Assembly (NCBI RefSeq): GCF_002934685.1
Contig: NZ_NKHL01000118.1
Span: 62,001-126,000 of the forward strand
Source of the DNA: Pseudomonas bohemica
GTDB taxonomy: Bacteria; Pseudomonadota; Gammaproteobacteria; Pseudomonadales; Pseudomonadaceae
Reading direction: 5' to 3'
DNA: 64,000 nt
Part shown: in pieces, positions 37,555 to 45,038 of the stretch
Layout: every line of letters begins with the position of its first letter
How positions within the stretch are numbered: the stretch's first letter is position 1
The notes under the pieces: model-generated
The model's database searches: none
Seen by the model: only the letters and a program-made list of their open reading frames with translations
Told to the model about the DNA's origin: nothing
Program-made: the position numbers and the translations under genes

Positions 37555-37663
37555 TCCCGGATCGAATACTCGCAGTCCGCGCTGAGGTGTGGGGTAAAAC
37601 GCAGAATGCCGCACAGCTGTTGCGCACCCAACAGACCCGCTGGACAAAAGGAAGTTACGCACC

Positions 37664-38269
37664 ATGATTCGCGCATTGATGGTCGATGTAGATGGCGTCC
37701 TCGTTAGGGGCCGTCCCTCCGATGGCGAGCGCTGGTCTTCATCGATCGAAGCTGACCTTGGCTTGAGGCTGGCTGATCTGCAGCAGCATTTTTTTACCCC
37801 GCATTGGGAGGCCATCATCACCGGCCAACTCGGGCTTGTGGACGCGTTGAAGCCTGTGCTGCAAAGGATTGCCTCACACTTGTCCCCTCACGACTTCATC
37901 GAATACTGGTTCGCCCATGATGCACTGCTTGATCGCAACCTCATCGCCGATCTGGATCGACAGCGCGAGCAGGGCGTTAAGGTGTACCTCGCAACCAATC
38001 AGGAACACCTGCGGGCAGCGTACCTCATCGAAGAACTCGGCCTGGGACAGCACTGCGATGGCATCTACTATTCTGCAGCGATGGGTTGCCGAAAGCCGCA
38101 TAGCCGTTTCTTTGAAGCGGCGGCTGCGCTGTCCAACATGCCGGCCCACGAACTGCTTCTACTGGATGATCTCGTCGAAAACGTCAGTGCTGCCCGCAAA
38201 GCGGGCTGGCAGGCGGTGCACTGGACGCCGGACAGTTCGCTTTCTCAAGACGACGACTGCAGATCCTGA
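37664..38269 (+). CDS. HAD-superfamily hydrolase (subfamily IA)
   Basis: A 201-residue HAD phosphatase-like protein. Motif I is MVDVDGVLV (nucleophile Asp8 and Asp10). A helical cap follows at about 20-90, then motif II in VKVYLATNQE (Thr), the motif III lysine in GCRKPHSRFF, and motif IV LLLLDDLVENVSAARKAGW. AAGGAAG lies about 9 bases before the ATG. The substrate is unknown. It follows the Nudix gene in the same direction and may be co-transcribed with it. Confidence 0.9.
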   Translation: MIRALMVDVDGVLVRGRPSDGERWSSSIEADLGLRLADLQQHFFTPHWEAIITGQLGLVDALKPVLQRIASHLSPHDFIEYWFAHDALLDRNLIADLDRQREQGVKVYLATNQEHLRAAYLIEELGLGQHCDGIYYSAAMGCRKPHSRFFEAAAALSNMPAHELLLLDDLVENVSAARKAGWQAVHWTPDSSLSQDDDCRS

Positions 38270-38301
38270 TCGAGACAATAGAGATAAAGGCGCAAACAAA
38301 A

Positions 38302-38373
38302 ATGGACGATACGCTCGAACTCATATTCAGACTGACGAAGGCCGGTGATTTTGAAGCCGCTTACCAATACTGA
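38302..38373 (+). CDS. Possible 23-residue micro-protein
   Basis: A short frame, MDDTLELIFRLTKAGDFEAAYQY, with AAAGG 11 bases upstream. It is acidic and amphipathic. It may be a real micro-protein following the HAD gene, or the surviving head of a lost gene. Weak support. Confidence 0.25.
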   Translation: MDDTLELIFRLTKAGDFEAAYQY

Positions 38374-38468
38374 AGCAGTTTCCGGAGTCAGGCGTTGGCG
38401 AGCTTCTGCCAGGCTTGCCTTCGAGGCTTGCCGATTCGGTCTAGAGGACTCAACCAGTAGGCGGAAAG

Positions 38469-38927
38469 CTACGACCTGCGTTCCGGCGCTCTTCGGATCT
38501 GGAAGCCTGTCTTGTTTTGTTCAAAGCCAGCTGCCCGATAGAAGTTGTGAACGGCGGGCCGCTGCGAGCCTGTCATGAGCATGACCTTGTAGCAGTTGAC
38601 GTTCCACGCCGCTTTGACCGCCTGATCGATTACCATCTTGCCGTAGCCCTTGTTACGGTGCTCGCCGTGGGTTACTACGTTCTCGATAAGGGCGTAGGGG
38701 GAACCTGCGCGCGTGATGTTCGGGATCACTATCAACGTGCAGGTGCAGACGACATTCCCGTCGTAGCAGCCCACAAAAATCCCGCTGCCGGGATAGGCTT
38801 TGAGCAGATTGAAGCTTCTCTCTGCGTCTTCCAACCCGGCGTCATCATCGGACGGATTGAGGTGGCGATAAAGTCGTATCAGGGCCGGCACATCTTCGAG
38901 CGCCGCGATTCGAACGTGCATCAACAT
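38469..38927 (-). CDS. GNAT-family N-acetyltransferase
   Basis: A 152-residue acetyltransferase. The N-terminus VRIAALEDVPALIRLYRHL is the usual first strand-helix. The acetyl-CoA loop is IENVVTHGEHRNKGYGKMVIDQAV near 82-105 (R-N-K-G-Y-G), followed by CYKVMLMTGSQRPAVHNFYRAAGFE. The group is often annotated as aminoglycoside or general GNAT; nothing shows the substrate. ATG 38927 and ATG 38921 are both possible starts. It lies just downstream of the TauD-family gene on the same strand, 17 bases after its stop, and may be in one operon with it. Confidence 0.85.
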   Translation of the reverse strand: MLMHVRIAALEDVPALIRLYRHLNPSDDDAGLEDAERSFNLLKAYPGSGIFVGCYDGNVVCTCTLIVIPNITRAGSPYALIENVVTHGEHRNKGYGKMVIDQAVKAAWNVNCYKVMLMTGSQRPAVHNFYRAAGFEQNKTGFQIRRAPERRS

Positions 38928-38943
38928 AGCCCCGCGTGCTCCC

Positions 38944-39891
38944 TCAGGCAGTTTCAGCGCTTGGTGCTACAGCACCATCGACCTTGTAAGCCAGAACGGG
39001 TTCGCCTGCCAGCGCCTCGGAAGTGAGGCCGTTTACGCCGACGGGCACGTCGCCCACCAGTGTGGTGCGGTAGAGCTGGCGATCGTAGGGCAGGTCAGCA
39101 AGGTCCTTGGGGGCGAGATGCGCCGTCGATCGATTGTCCCAGAAAGCAATGGCGCCCTCGGTCCACTTGAAACGAACGGTGAATTCGGGGCGGATCACAT
39201 GCTCGAACAGCAACGCCAGCAGTTGCTCGCTTTCACGGGGTGCGAGGCCATCGATGCGCTTGAGGAAGCCTGGGCTTACGAACAGACTTTTGCGCCCGCT
39301 TTCGGGGTGGATGCGAACCAGCGGATGCAGGCTCACCAGTTCCCTAGCTTTGACCTGATCATGAAATTCGCGTTTGCCTGCCTGGCCTTCCGGCGGGGTG
39401 AAGCGGTGCTCGCCGCGCAGTGTTTCGAGAAAGCCGCGTAACGTCGGAGACAAGGCGTCGTAGGCTGCTTCCAGGCTGGTCCACTGAGTGTCGCCGCCAT
39501 ACGGAGGAATGGTCACGCCACGAAGAATGGAGGCTGTGGGCGGATTGATCGCCGCCGTCACATCCGTGTGCCATCCGGTCCACGGCTTGAACAGCCGGGC
39601 GCCTTCGAATCGAGTTCCGAAACGCGATTTGGCCACGGAATATATGTGCGGATAATCCTGCACCGAGCCGAACACCGGGTGGCCTACGGTCAGCTCACCG
39701 AACTGACGGGCGAAAGCGATGTGTTGATCATGACTGAGATGCTGGTCGCGGAAAAAAATGACCTTCCACTGCACCAGTGCTTCACGAATTGCCGTGACCT
39801 GTGCCGGAGAAAGCGGCGCCCTCAAATCAACCCCGGTTATCAGCGCCCCGATGTGTCGCGCAAGGGGTTCAACGCTTATGTTTTCTGACAT
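38944..39891 (-). CDS. TauD/TfdA-family Fe(II)/2-oxoglutarate-dependent dioxygenase
   Basis: A 315-residue dioxygenase of full TauD length. The iron ligands are visible: His and Asp in TGWHTDVTA near 104-112, and the distal His in FWDNRSTAHLAPKDL near 250-264. The 2-oxoglutarate arginine is in the YDRQLYRTTLVGD stretch. The N-terminus (SVEPLARHIGALITGVDLRAPLSPAQVTAIREALVQWKVIFFRDQHLSHDQHIAFARQFGEL) is the TauD/alkylsulfatase pattern. Members release sulfite from taurine, or cleave alkyl sulfates or aryl-oxyacetates; which one applies here cannot be told. ATG 39891 is chosen over 39909. Confidence 0.9.
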   Translation of the reverse strand: MSENISVEPLARHIGALITGVDLRAPLSPAQVTAIREALVQWKVIFFRDQHLSHDQHIAFARQFGELTVGHPVFGSVQDYPHIYSVAKSRFGTRFEGARLFKPWTGWHTDVTAAINPPTASILRGVTIPPYGGDTQWTSLEAAYDALSPTLRGFLETLRGEHRFTPPEGQAGKREFHDQVKARELVSLHPLVRIHPESGRKSLFVSPGFLKRIDGLAPRESEQLLALLFEHVIRPEFTVRFKWTEGAIAFWDNRSTAHLAPKDLADLPYDRQLYRTTLVGDVPVGVNGLTSEALAGEPVLAYKVDGAVAPSAETA

Positions 39892-40094
39892 ATTGCTTGC
39901 CTGCTTCACGTCATCTTCCGGGACGTCAATATGCGGTTTACATCAGCGTTGATCTAATATCGATGAGGCATACAGCCCTGCTTTTTGGGTCTATGAGAAG
40001 CGCGCATCGACACAGGCATCAACGAAGAGTTACACGCTCCATTGATGACTGAACGGAGCCAAACCACGCGCCAACTATTTTCCGTCGTCTGCAT

Positions 40095-40256
40095 TGACAC
40101 TGCTGTCAAATCTGCGGACTATCACTGAATGACGACTCAATCGCGTATGCACATTATTCGATCCTCCATTTTCGCCTTCGGCGGAGCATAGGACGATGTG
40201 CGTGTAATTGATTGAGCATCGACCCAAGCCCCGCCAGAAATGGACGGGGCTTTTTT
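40095..40256 (+). ncRNA. Candidate small RNA or short transcript (promoter-like palindrome to terminator)
   Basis: TTGACA-CTGC-TGTCAA (40095-40110) is a palindrome that doubles as a consensus -35 box; the matching -10 is poor (GACTAT near 40118). A canonical terminator (AGCCCCG, loop, CGGGGCT, T-run) ends at 40256. No open frame of note lies between. A transcript of roughly 125 bases would fit, but no gene upstream on this strand needs the terminator. Confidence 0.35.
40227..40256 (+). terminator. Rho-independent terminator
   Basis: AGCCCCG (40227-40233), an 11-base loop, CGGGGCT (40245-40251) and a run of six T. It is canonical on the plus strand and lies 40 bases before the truncated acetyltransferase gene. 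Confidence 0.88.
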
Positions 40257-40296
40257 ATTGTTCCCGTCCTGAGTGGCCAGACTCAGGAGAGAAAAG

Positions 40297-40503
40297 ATGC
40301 TGACGATCCGGCGTGCCGAACGCATCGATGCAGAGGCCACGTTCGACATTCGTGTTGAGGCGATATGGCACCAATGTCGCACCGCTTACACCCAAGAGCA
40401 GCTGAAACAGCTCGGCATACGCCCAGGCGTGACTGCGCTGGCTGAAACTAGCGGAGCCATCGCCCCGGCAAGTGCTGAATTCAATCTTTTGTTCGGCAGG
40501 TAA
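40297..40503 (+). pseudogene. Truncated GNAT-acetyltransferase head
   Basis: A 68-residue frame starting MLTIRRAERIDAEATFDIR, which is the first strand and helices of a GNAT protein (AIWHQCRTAYTQEQL). The acetyl-CoA-binding half is absent: after about residue 45 the sequence is low in homology character and stops, 4 bases before the next gene. AGGAGA precedes the ATG at good spacing. It is probably a remnant of a deleted acetyltransferase gene, possibly fused by deletion to the following one. Confidence 0.6.
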
Positions 40504-40507
40504 ATGT

Positions 40508-41002
40508 ATGGAAGTCAGACGTGTGAGCCTTGATGATGTGCAGCCGGTTTTTGAGCTTTATTGTGAAGTCAGTGCTGAGGGTAAATATCCCGCACGCACA
40601 AATCCCCCCTCCATCGAAACTTTCGAACGGGCCCTGGCAGAGGTGGAAGCCTACGGTTGGCCGGTGTATGTGGTGGAGCACGCGGCAGAGCTTGTAGGAA
40701 ATGCTTCTGTCTATCCAGAGAGTTTCTGCAGAGCGGGCGGCGACCGCCATATAGGCTTTCTCGGAATGCAGGTAAAGCAGGGCTTTCGCCGTCGTGGCTA
40801 TGGCGCCGCTTTGCTTAAGGCGGTGGTCAAACATTGTCGCGATACGGATTTTCATACCATCGAGCTGATGGTCCTGAAGTCCAACACCGCCGCCCGATCA
40901 CTCTACGATAGCTTCGCCTTTATATGGGTGGAGGATTTGCCGCCCTGTACGCTGGGGTCCGGTGTCATTGACCATCCCGTCAGAATGCGGCTTACCCCCT
41001 GA
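40508..41002 (+). CDS. GNAT-family N-acetyltransferase
   Basis: A 164-residue acetyltransferase. MEVRRVSLDDVQPVFELYCEV is the N-terminal strand and helix. FLGMQVKQGFRRRGYGAALLKAVVKHC near 84-110 carries the R-R-R-G-Y-G acetyl-CoA loop, and IELMVLKSNTAARSLYDSFAF is the next strand. The frame extends back to 40472, but ATG 40508 has AGG 7 bases upstream and starts at the fold. Substrate unknown. It is one of four GNAT genes or remnants within 5 kb. Confidence 0.85.
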   Translation: MEVRRVSLDDVQPVFELYCEVSAEGKYPARTNPPSIETFERALAEVEAYGWPVYVVEHAAELVGNASVYPESFCRAGGDRHIGFLGMQVKQGFRRRGYGAALLKAVVKHCRDTDFHTIELMVLKSNTAARSLYDSFAFIWVEDLPPCTLGSGVIDHPVRMRLTP

Positions 41003-41073
41003 CGGCTGCTAGCTGGCTTCGATCCGCTTGCAACAGGCCGCCATTGTGGTGATTTATCAAGGAGCTTTTTGTT

Positions 41074-41892
41074 TTGAAATTGATCACTGTGGATGACTTG
41101 ACCTCGCAGCAAATCTTTGCCATCTGGGCCCTTGCTCAACAGCCTGGGCTCGCCGTTTCCGGAAATATCGGTTGGTCGTTCGAAGGGAATGGCATTCGCA
41201 CCCGTACGACGTTTATCAAGGCATTCAGGCAACTGGGCCTGGAGTGCATCGAACTTCCCAATCTGTTGAAGACCCGAGAGCGTGTCTACGATCTGGCGGG
41301 CTACCTCGACCCGTTTTATTCGGCCTATGTGATCCGTGAAGCCGATCACCAACGGTTGCGTGACTTCGCCCAAGCCAGCGCCCGACCGGTGATCAATGCG
41401 ATGAGTTCTGCAGGCCATCCGTGCGAGGTGTTGTCGGATGGCTTCTACATCCACTCACGGTTCGGAAACATCCGCGATGTCAGAATCGGACTTTGGGGGC
41501 CGGTGACCTACGTCATGAGTTCCTGGCACCAACTGGCAAAATCATTGGGAATGGTCGTGGAGCATTTCTGCGACGCGCGATTCCACCTGGAAAATCCCAA
41601 CGTCAGGTTCTCAGACGTCGTGAACAGGCACGTTGATATCCTGATAACCGACTCATGGCCTGCGGGATATGCCGATCGGCGATGGTCGCTCACCGCCGTG
41701 AACCTGGCATCGCTGGGTGAGCCGGCGCTGCTCCCGACGCCGCCGTTCAATATAGGCGAGGAGCTGGGGCTGGATCCTGTCGGCTATCCGGGGTTTGCCG
41801 GTTATGAGCAGAAGGCCGTATTGCTCGATGTTCAGCGCGCGATCGTGGCTTATGCGTTGGGAGTTGAAGGGGGCCGGCTTCCGAGCCGCTGA
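41074..41892 (+). CDS. Divergent ornithine/aspartate carbamoyltransferase-like protein
   Basis: A 272-residue protein with the transcarbamoylase fold but altered motifs. The carbamoyl-phosphate loop, normally S-x-R-T-R, reads GNGIRTRTTF near 38-47. The H-P-C-Q motif reads HPCEVLSD near 114-121. The C-terminal HCLP-type loop is not visible (LPTPP instead). At 272 residues it is about 40-60 shorter than true OTCase. The start is a TTG (41074) with a perfect AAGGAG 9 bases upstream; no ATG fits. It is probably not a housekeeping ArgF and may act on another amine or have lost catalysis. Confidence 0.75.
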   Translation: MKLITVDDLTSQQIFAIWALAQQPGLAVSGNIGWSFEGNGIRTRTTFIKAFRQLGLECIELPNLLKTRERVYDLAGYLDPFYSAYVIREADHQRLRDFAQASARPVINAMSSAGHPCEVLSDGFYIHSRFGNIRDVRIGLWGPVTYVMSSWHQLAKSLGMVVEHFCDARFHLENPNVRFSDVVNRHVDILITDSWPAGYADRRWSLTAVNLASLGEPALLPTPPFNIGEELGLDPVGYPGFAGYEQKAVLLDVQRAIVAYALGVEGGRLPSR

Positions 41893-41907
41893 TGCTTTCC
41901 GGCCAAA

Positions 41908-42599
41908 TCAGCCCAGTAGCGTCAGAACCTCCGACAGTCGCTCCACGCGCACGGCAGCAGGCGGCTCATCTTCTGGCCATGCATGGAACCCGCTCAGCCA
42001 CACCGCAGACATTCCGGCCGCTGTCGCGCCTTTAATGTCGTTGATCGGGTGGTCGCCCACATAAAGGCACTGCTGCGGGTCCAGTCCCAGCGTTTGAGCG
42101 GCCTGAAGAAAGATTCGCGGATCGGGCTTACGGCAGCCTGCGGATTCAGAGCTCAGCAGCAACGACACATGCTGGTTGAACGAAAGATGCGCGAGCGTGG
42201 CTTCCCGCGATTGCCGGGCTCCGTTGGAAATGATCGCGACTTTTACACCCCTCGCCACCAGTGTTTTGATAAGGCTGTTGGCGCCTGGCATCTCCACCGC
42301 TTGGGTCGGGAAATGCTCCAGCCAATGGTGCGCAAGTCGGCCATTGGGACGGGCGTGCGCCATTGCAGCCGGTCGCGAAGAGCCGACGCCACCGCTGTCC
42401 TGATGTTCCCATGAACACTATCGGCGGGCAGATAACCGCCATTGTCCTGTTCGGCGATCACTTGCGCGATCAAGGCTTGCACGTTGCGACCCAGTTGCGC
42501 CGCATAGTGCTGAGCGAACAGGCTCGCGTAGGATTCAATGCTGCGCAGACGATGAGTGAGGGTGTTGTCGAGGTCGAAGAAAACCGCTTGAGCGTGCAT
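41908..42599 (-). pseudogene. HAD-superfamily hydrolase gene with a one-base frameshift
   Basis: Two frames together give one HAD phosphatase of about 230 residues. The N-terminal part (from 42599) has motif I, AVFFDLDNTLTHR. The C-terminal part (to 41908) has VAIISNGARQ, CRKPDPRIFLQAA and CLYVGDHPINDIKGATAAG. The frame breaks near 42335-42337, where the coding strand reads GCCGACTTGCG. One added C restores PMADLAHHWLEHFP. The gene is either a young pseudogene or carries a sequencing error. It is convergent with the transcarbamoylase-like gene. Confidence 0.85.
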
Positions 42600-42852
42600 G
42601 TAGTGGCTGCCTATGGATAAGCCGGCGTGAGCCTATGGTTTTTTGCGCCTGATACTGCGCGGCGTTCACCAGACTCCGGGGGATTTCTGGCTGCAGAAAC
42701 ACGGTTTTGCGCATTGCCCTGGGGGAGCGAATTCACGCGAGATGCGGTGATTCGAACCACATCGCTGTCGATCCATCGCGTATGAACTCGCTTCCACAGT
42801 AGCTCGGCGTCGGCAATCCCTGACCAAACGAGTCTGCTGGTGGCTGATTCCA

Positions 42853-44142
42853 TCATCGACTCTCCCCAGCCGTTTCAGCCACAGAACCGGGCTTCCTCAA
42901 GCTGTGCAGCATCAGTGCGCCCCCTACCAATACGATGATGGCAGACACTACCAATGCAAGGGCGTTGGGATCGATCTCGCTGGTTGATTGAGGGTCGCCA
43001 TGTGCCTGTGACAGCGCCGCGGTGACACCTGCGGTTGCGAGCATCGATGCTATCGACAATACCGGTGTGGACAACGAAGAGATGCGTCCCATGTAACCTG
43101 CAGGCACGTGCATTTGCAGGACCGGCCCCTGTGCCACGACGTAAGTGGCGAAGCACATGCCTGAGAGGTACATCGTCAACATCGGAATGTAATAGCCCCG
43201 GGAAAGGGCATAAGCCAGGTTCGCCAGCCCCAGCAGGAAAAGCGCGCCGCAGGTCAGGGTTTCCGCTCGCAGCCTTCTGGACAGCCAGGGGCTGAGTAGC
43301 GTGGCTGACAGGCCTCCGAGGGGAAAGGCTGCCATCAGCACTCCGTAAGCGGACGGCTCAAGCGCCAGCGTCTGCATGCCGAACAAGGGCAGCACCGGAT
43401 TGTTGATGCCCAGCGAGATTCCATACAGCGCGGTGCCGATCATCATCAGGCGAATGGTGCGATGGGTCCAGGCCAGGCGCACGCCAGATGCCAGCGCACG
43501 CCAATAGGGTTCGCTCGGCAGAATAGATTCGAGGCGGGTGGCAAGGCCGGTGGTGCGGACCACGCAGTAAGCCGACCCGGCAAACCCCAGGGTCGAGAGC
43601 GCGAAGGCCGACATGGCACCGACCCAGCCGAACAGCAAAGGGCCAAGGGCAGCGCTGAGGATGCCGACGCCCGTCAGCGAGAACATGGCTTTGGCAGACG
43701 CTTCGATCCGACGCTCCTGCGGGATCGCGACCTGCATGATGCAGGCCCGGGCCGGGTTGAAGAACTGCGCAGCGGTGGCGTTGATCAACAGCAACAGGCT
43801 CACGCCGCAGACGATTTGCCACGGCGTCATGTCCGTCCACCCATAGGCGGCCATGAACAGCGCCGACGCGAGGATTCGCACCAGGTCGGCGACGACCATC
43901 ACTCGCACCGGACGGGCGCTGTCGATCCAGGCACCGGCCAGGGGAGCGATGAAAATACGGGGCAGCGTGGTGGCGGCGACTGTCAGGCCGACGGCCAGGG
44001 GCAATCCGGGATCGTCCGTGAGCAGGTCGCTGACGAGCCAGACCGTCACCACTGCGTTGACCAGAAACTCGCCGAAGGAAGACAGCGCCTGCCCTAGCCA
44101 CAGCAAAAGAAAGTTGCGGTTGATGAAAAATGTTCGCTGCAT
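42853..44142 (-). CDS. MFS transporter (MFS_3 type, drug or metabolite exporter)
   Basis: A 429-residue major facilitator with about 12 transmembrane segments. MQRTFFINRNFLLLWLGQALSSFGEFLVNAVVTVWL begins the first two helices, APLAGAWIDSARPVRVMVVAD is the motif A loop, and AAQFFNPARACIMQVAIPQERRIEASA is typical of MFS_3. It probably exports a small compound; substrate unknown. I choose ATG 44142 (AAGG 6 bases upstream). The open frame runs on to 44190 through a CA/TG dinucleotide repeat (44176-44191), which therefore lies in the leader about 34 bases before the start. Confidence 0.88.
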   Translation of the reverse strand: MQRTFFINRNFLLLWLGQALSSFGEFLVNAVVTVWLVSDLLTDDPGLPLAVGLTVAATTLPRIFIAPLAGAWIDSARPVRVMVVADLVRILASALFMAAYGWTDMTPWQIVCGVSLLLLINATAAQFFNPARACIMQVAIPQERRIEASAKAMFSLTGVGILSAALGPLLFGWVGAMSAFALSTLGFAGSAYCVVRTTGLATRLESILPSEPYWRALASGVRLAWTHRTIRLMMIGTALYGISLGINNPVLPLFGMQTLALEPSAYGVLMAAFPLGGLSATLLSPWLSRRLRAETLTCGALFLLGLANLAYALSRGYYIPMLTMYLSGMCFATYVVAQGPVLQMHVPAGYMGRISSLSTPVLSIASMLATAGVTAALSQAHGDPQSTSEIDPNALALVVSAIIVLVGGALMLHSLRKPGSVAETAGESR

Positions 44143-44175
44143 GACCGCCTTCAAGAAAATGGGTTCGGCTGGGCG

Positions 44176-44191
44176 CACACACACACACACA
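44176..44191. repeat. (CA)8 dinucleotide repeat in the MFS leader
   Basis: Eight uninterrupted CA units on the plus strand, TG units in the sense of the MFS gene. It lies between the methyltransferase stop (44221) and the MFS start (44142). Such tracts can change length by slippage. Confidence 0.95.
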
Positions 44192-44220
44192 GAGCTGTGA
44201 GCTAGCCGGCGATCAATCGC

Positions 44221-44949
44221 TCAGCGACTGGCTGCAACGATAAGCATCATCGGACGATGCACTTCATCGGCCAGCGCGGGGCGACTCGACAGGTCTTGCG
44301 GCGACGGTCCCCATTCGTTGATGTGATCGAGGGTGAAGCCGCTTTCGATAAGCAGGTTGAGCAGCGTGCCGAGGGTGCGGTGTTGTTTGATCACGCCTTC
44401 GCTCAGCCAGTGGGTGCTGCGTGGGCCTTCGATTTGATAATTGTCCACGGGCCACGATTTACGGCCCTCGGCGTCGACGAACCATTGCGGGCGTAGTGAG
44501 GCCATGAAGATCGGGTGTTCGATGGAAAACACCAGCTTGCCACCAGGCAACAGCGCGTCATGAATCGTGCGCAGTAACGTGCTCAGGCCGGCGATGTAGT
44601 GAAACGCCAGTGAACTGTAGGCGAGGGTGAATGCTGCGCTCGGGAGCCGAAGGAGTTCCAGGTCAGCCAACTGGTAAGTGATGCGCGAATCTTCACCGTC
44701 GGCGATGGCGCGCTCGAGCATCTTTTCCGAGACATCGAGCCCGAGCACGCTTTGCGCACCCTGCTCGATAGCCCATCGCGCAAACCAGCCATAGCCACAC
44801 CCGAGATCGACGACCTTTTGTTCGTTCATGTCCGGCAGCAGCGCGCGCAGTGCCGGCCATTCGGGTGCGCCGGCCAGCCCTTCGACGGAGCGTGGTAACT
44901 GGCTATAGCCCTCGAAGAACTCGGGGCTGTCGTAAATGTTCTGTGTCAC
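44221..44949 (-). CDS. Class I SAM-dependent methyltransferase
   Basis: A 242-residue methyltransferase of the UbiE/Methyltransf_11 type. SAM-binding motif I is VVDLGCGYGWFARWA near 46-60, then VLGLDVSEKMLERA, a motif near YQLADLELLRLPSAAFTLAYSSLAFHYI, and LLPGGKLVFSIEHP. The target is unknown. The start is GTG 44949 with GAGGGA 7 bases upstream. It precedes the MFS gene on the same strand by 80 bases; the two could be a modification-plus-export pair. Confidence 0.9.
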   Translation of the reverse strand: MTQNIYDSPEFFEGYSQLPRSVEGLAGAPEWPALRALLPDMNEQKVVDLGCGYGWFARWAIEQGAQSVLGLDVSEKMLERAIADGEDSRITYQLADLELLRLPSAAFTLAYSSLAFHYIAGLSTLLRTIHDALLPGGKLVFSIEHPIFMASLRPQWFVDAEGRKSWPVDNYQIEGPRSTHWLSEGVIKQHRTLGTLLNLLIESGFTLDHINEWGPSPQDLSSRPALADEVHRPMMLIVAASR

Positions 44950-44995
44950 GTTCTGTCCCTCGAATACAAACCTTGGCTGCCGCCATCAATGGCAA

Positions 44996-45016
44996 ACAGG
45001 GCCGTGGCGGCCCTGT
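44996..45016 (-). terminator. Hairpin ending the TonB-receptor transcript
   Basis: ACAGGGCC (44996-45003), a 5-base loop, GGCCCTGT (45009-45016): a perfect 8-bp stem about 25 bases past the receptor stop. On the minus strand it is followed by TTTGCC. Confidence 0.65.
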
Positions 45017-45038
45017 CGCTTCACGTCGATGTCCGGCC

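Noticed and set aside
41074..41892. Phaseolotoxin-resistant ornithine carbamoyltransferase (ArgK)
   Set aside because: The protein is much shorter than ArgK and its key S-T-R-T-R and HPCQ motifs are changed. No toxin cluster genes are nearby.
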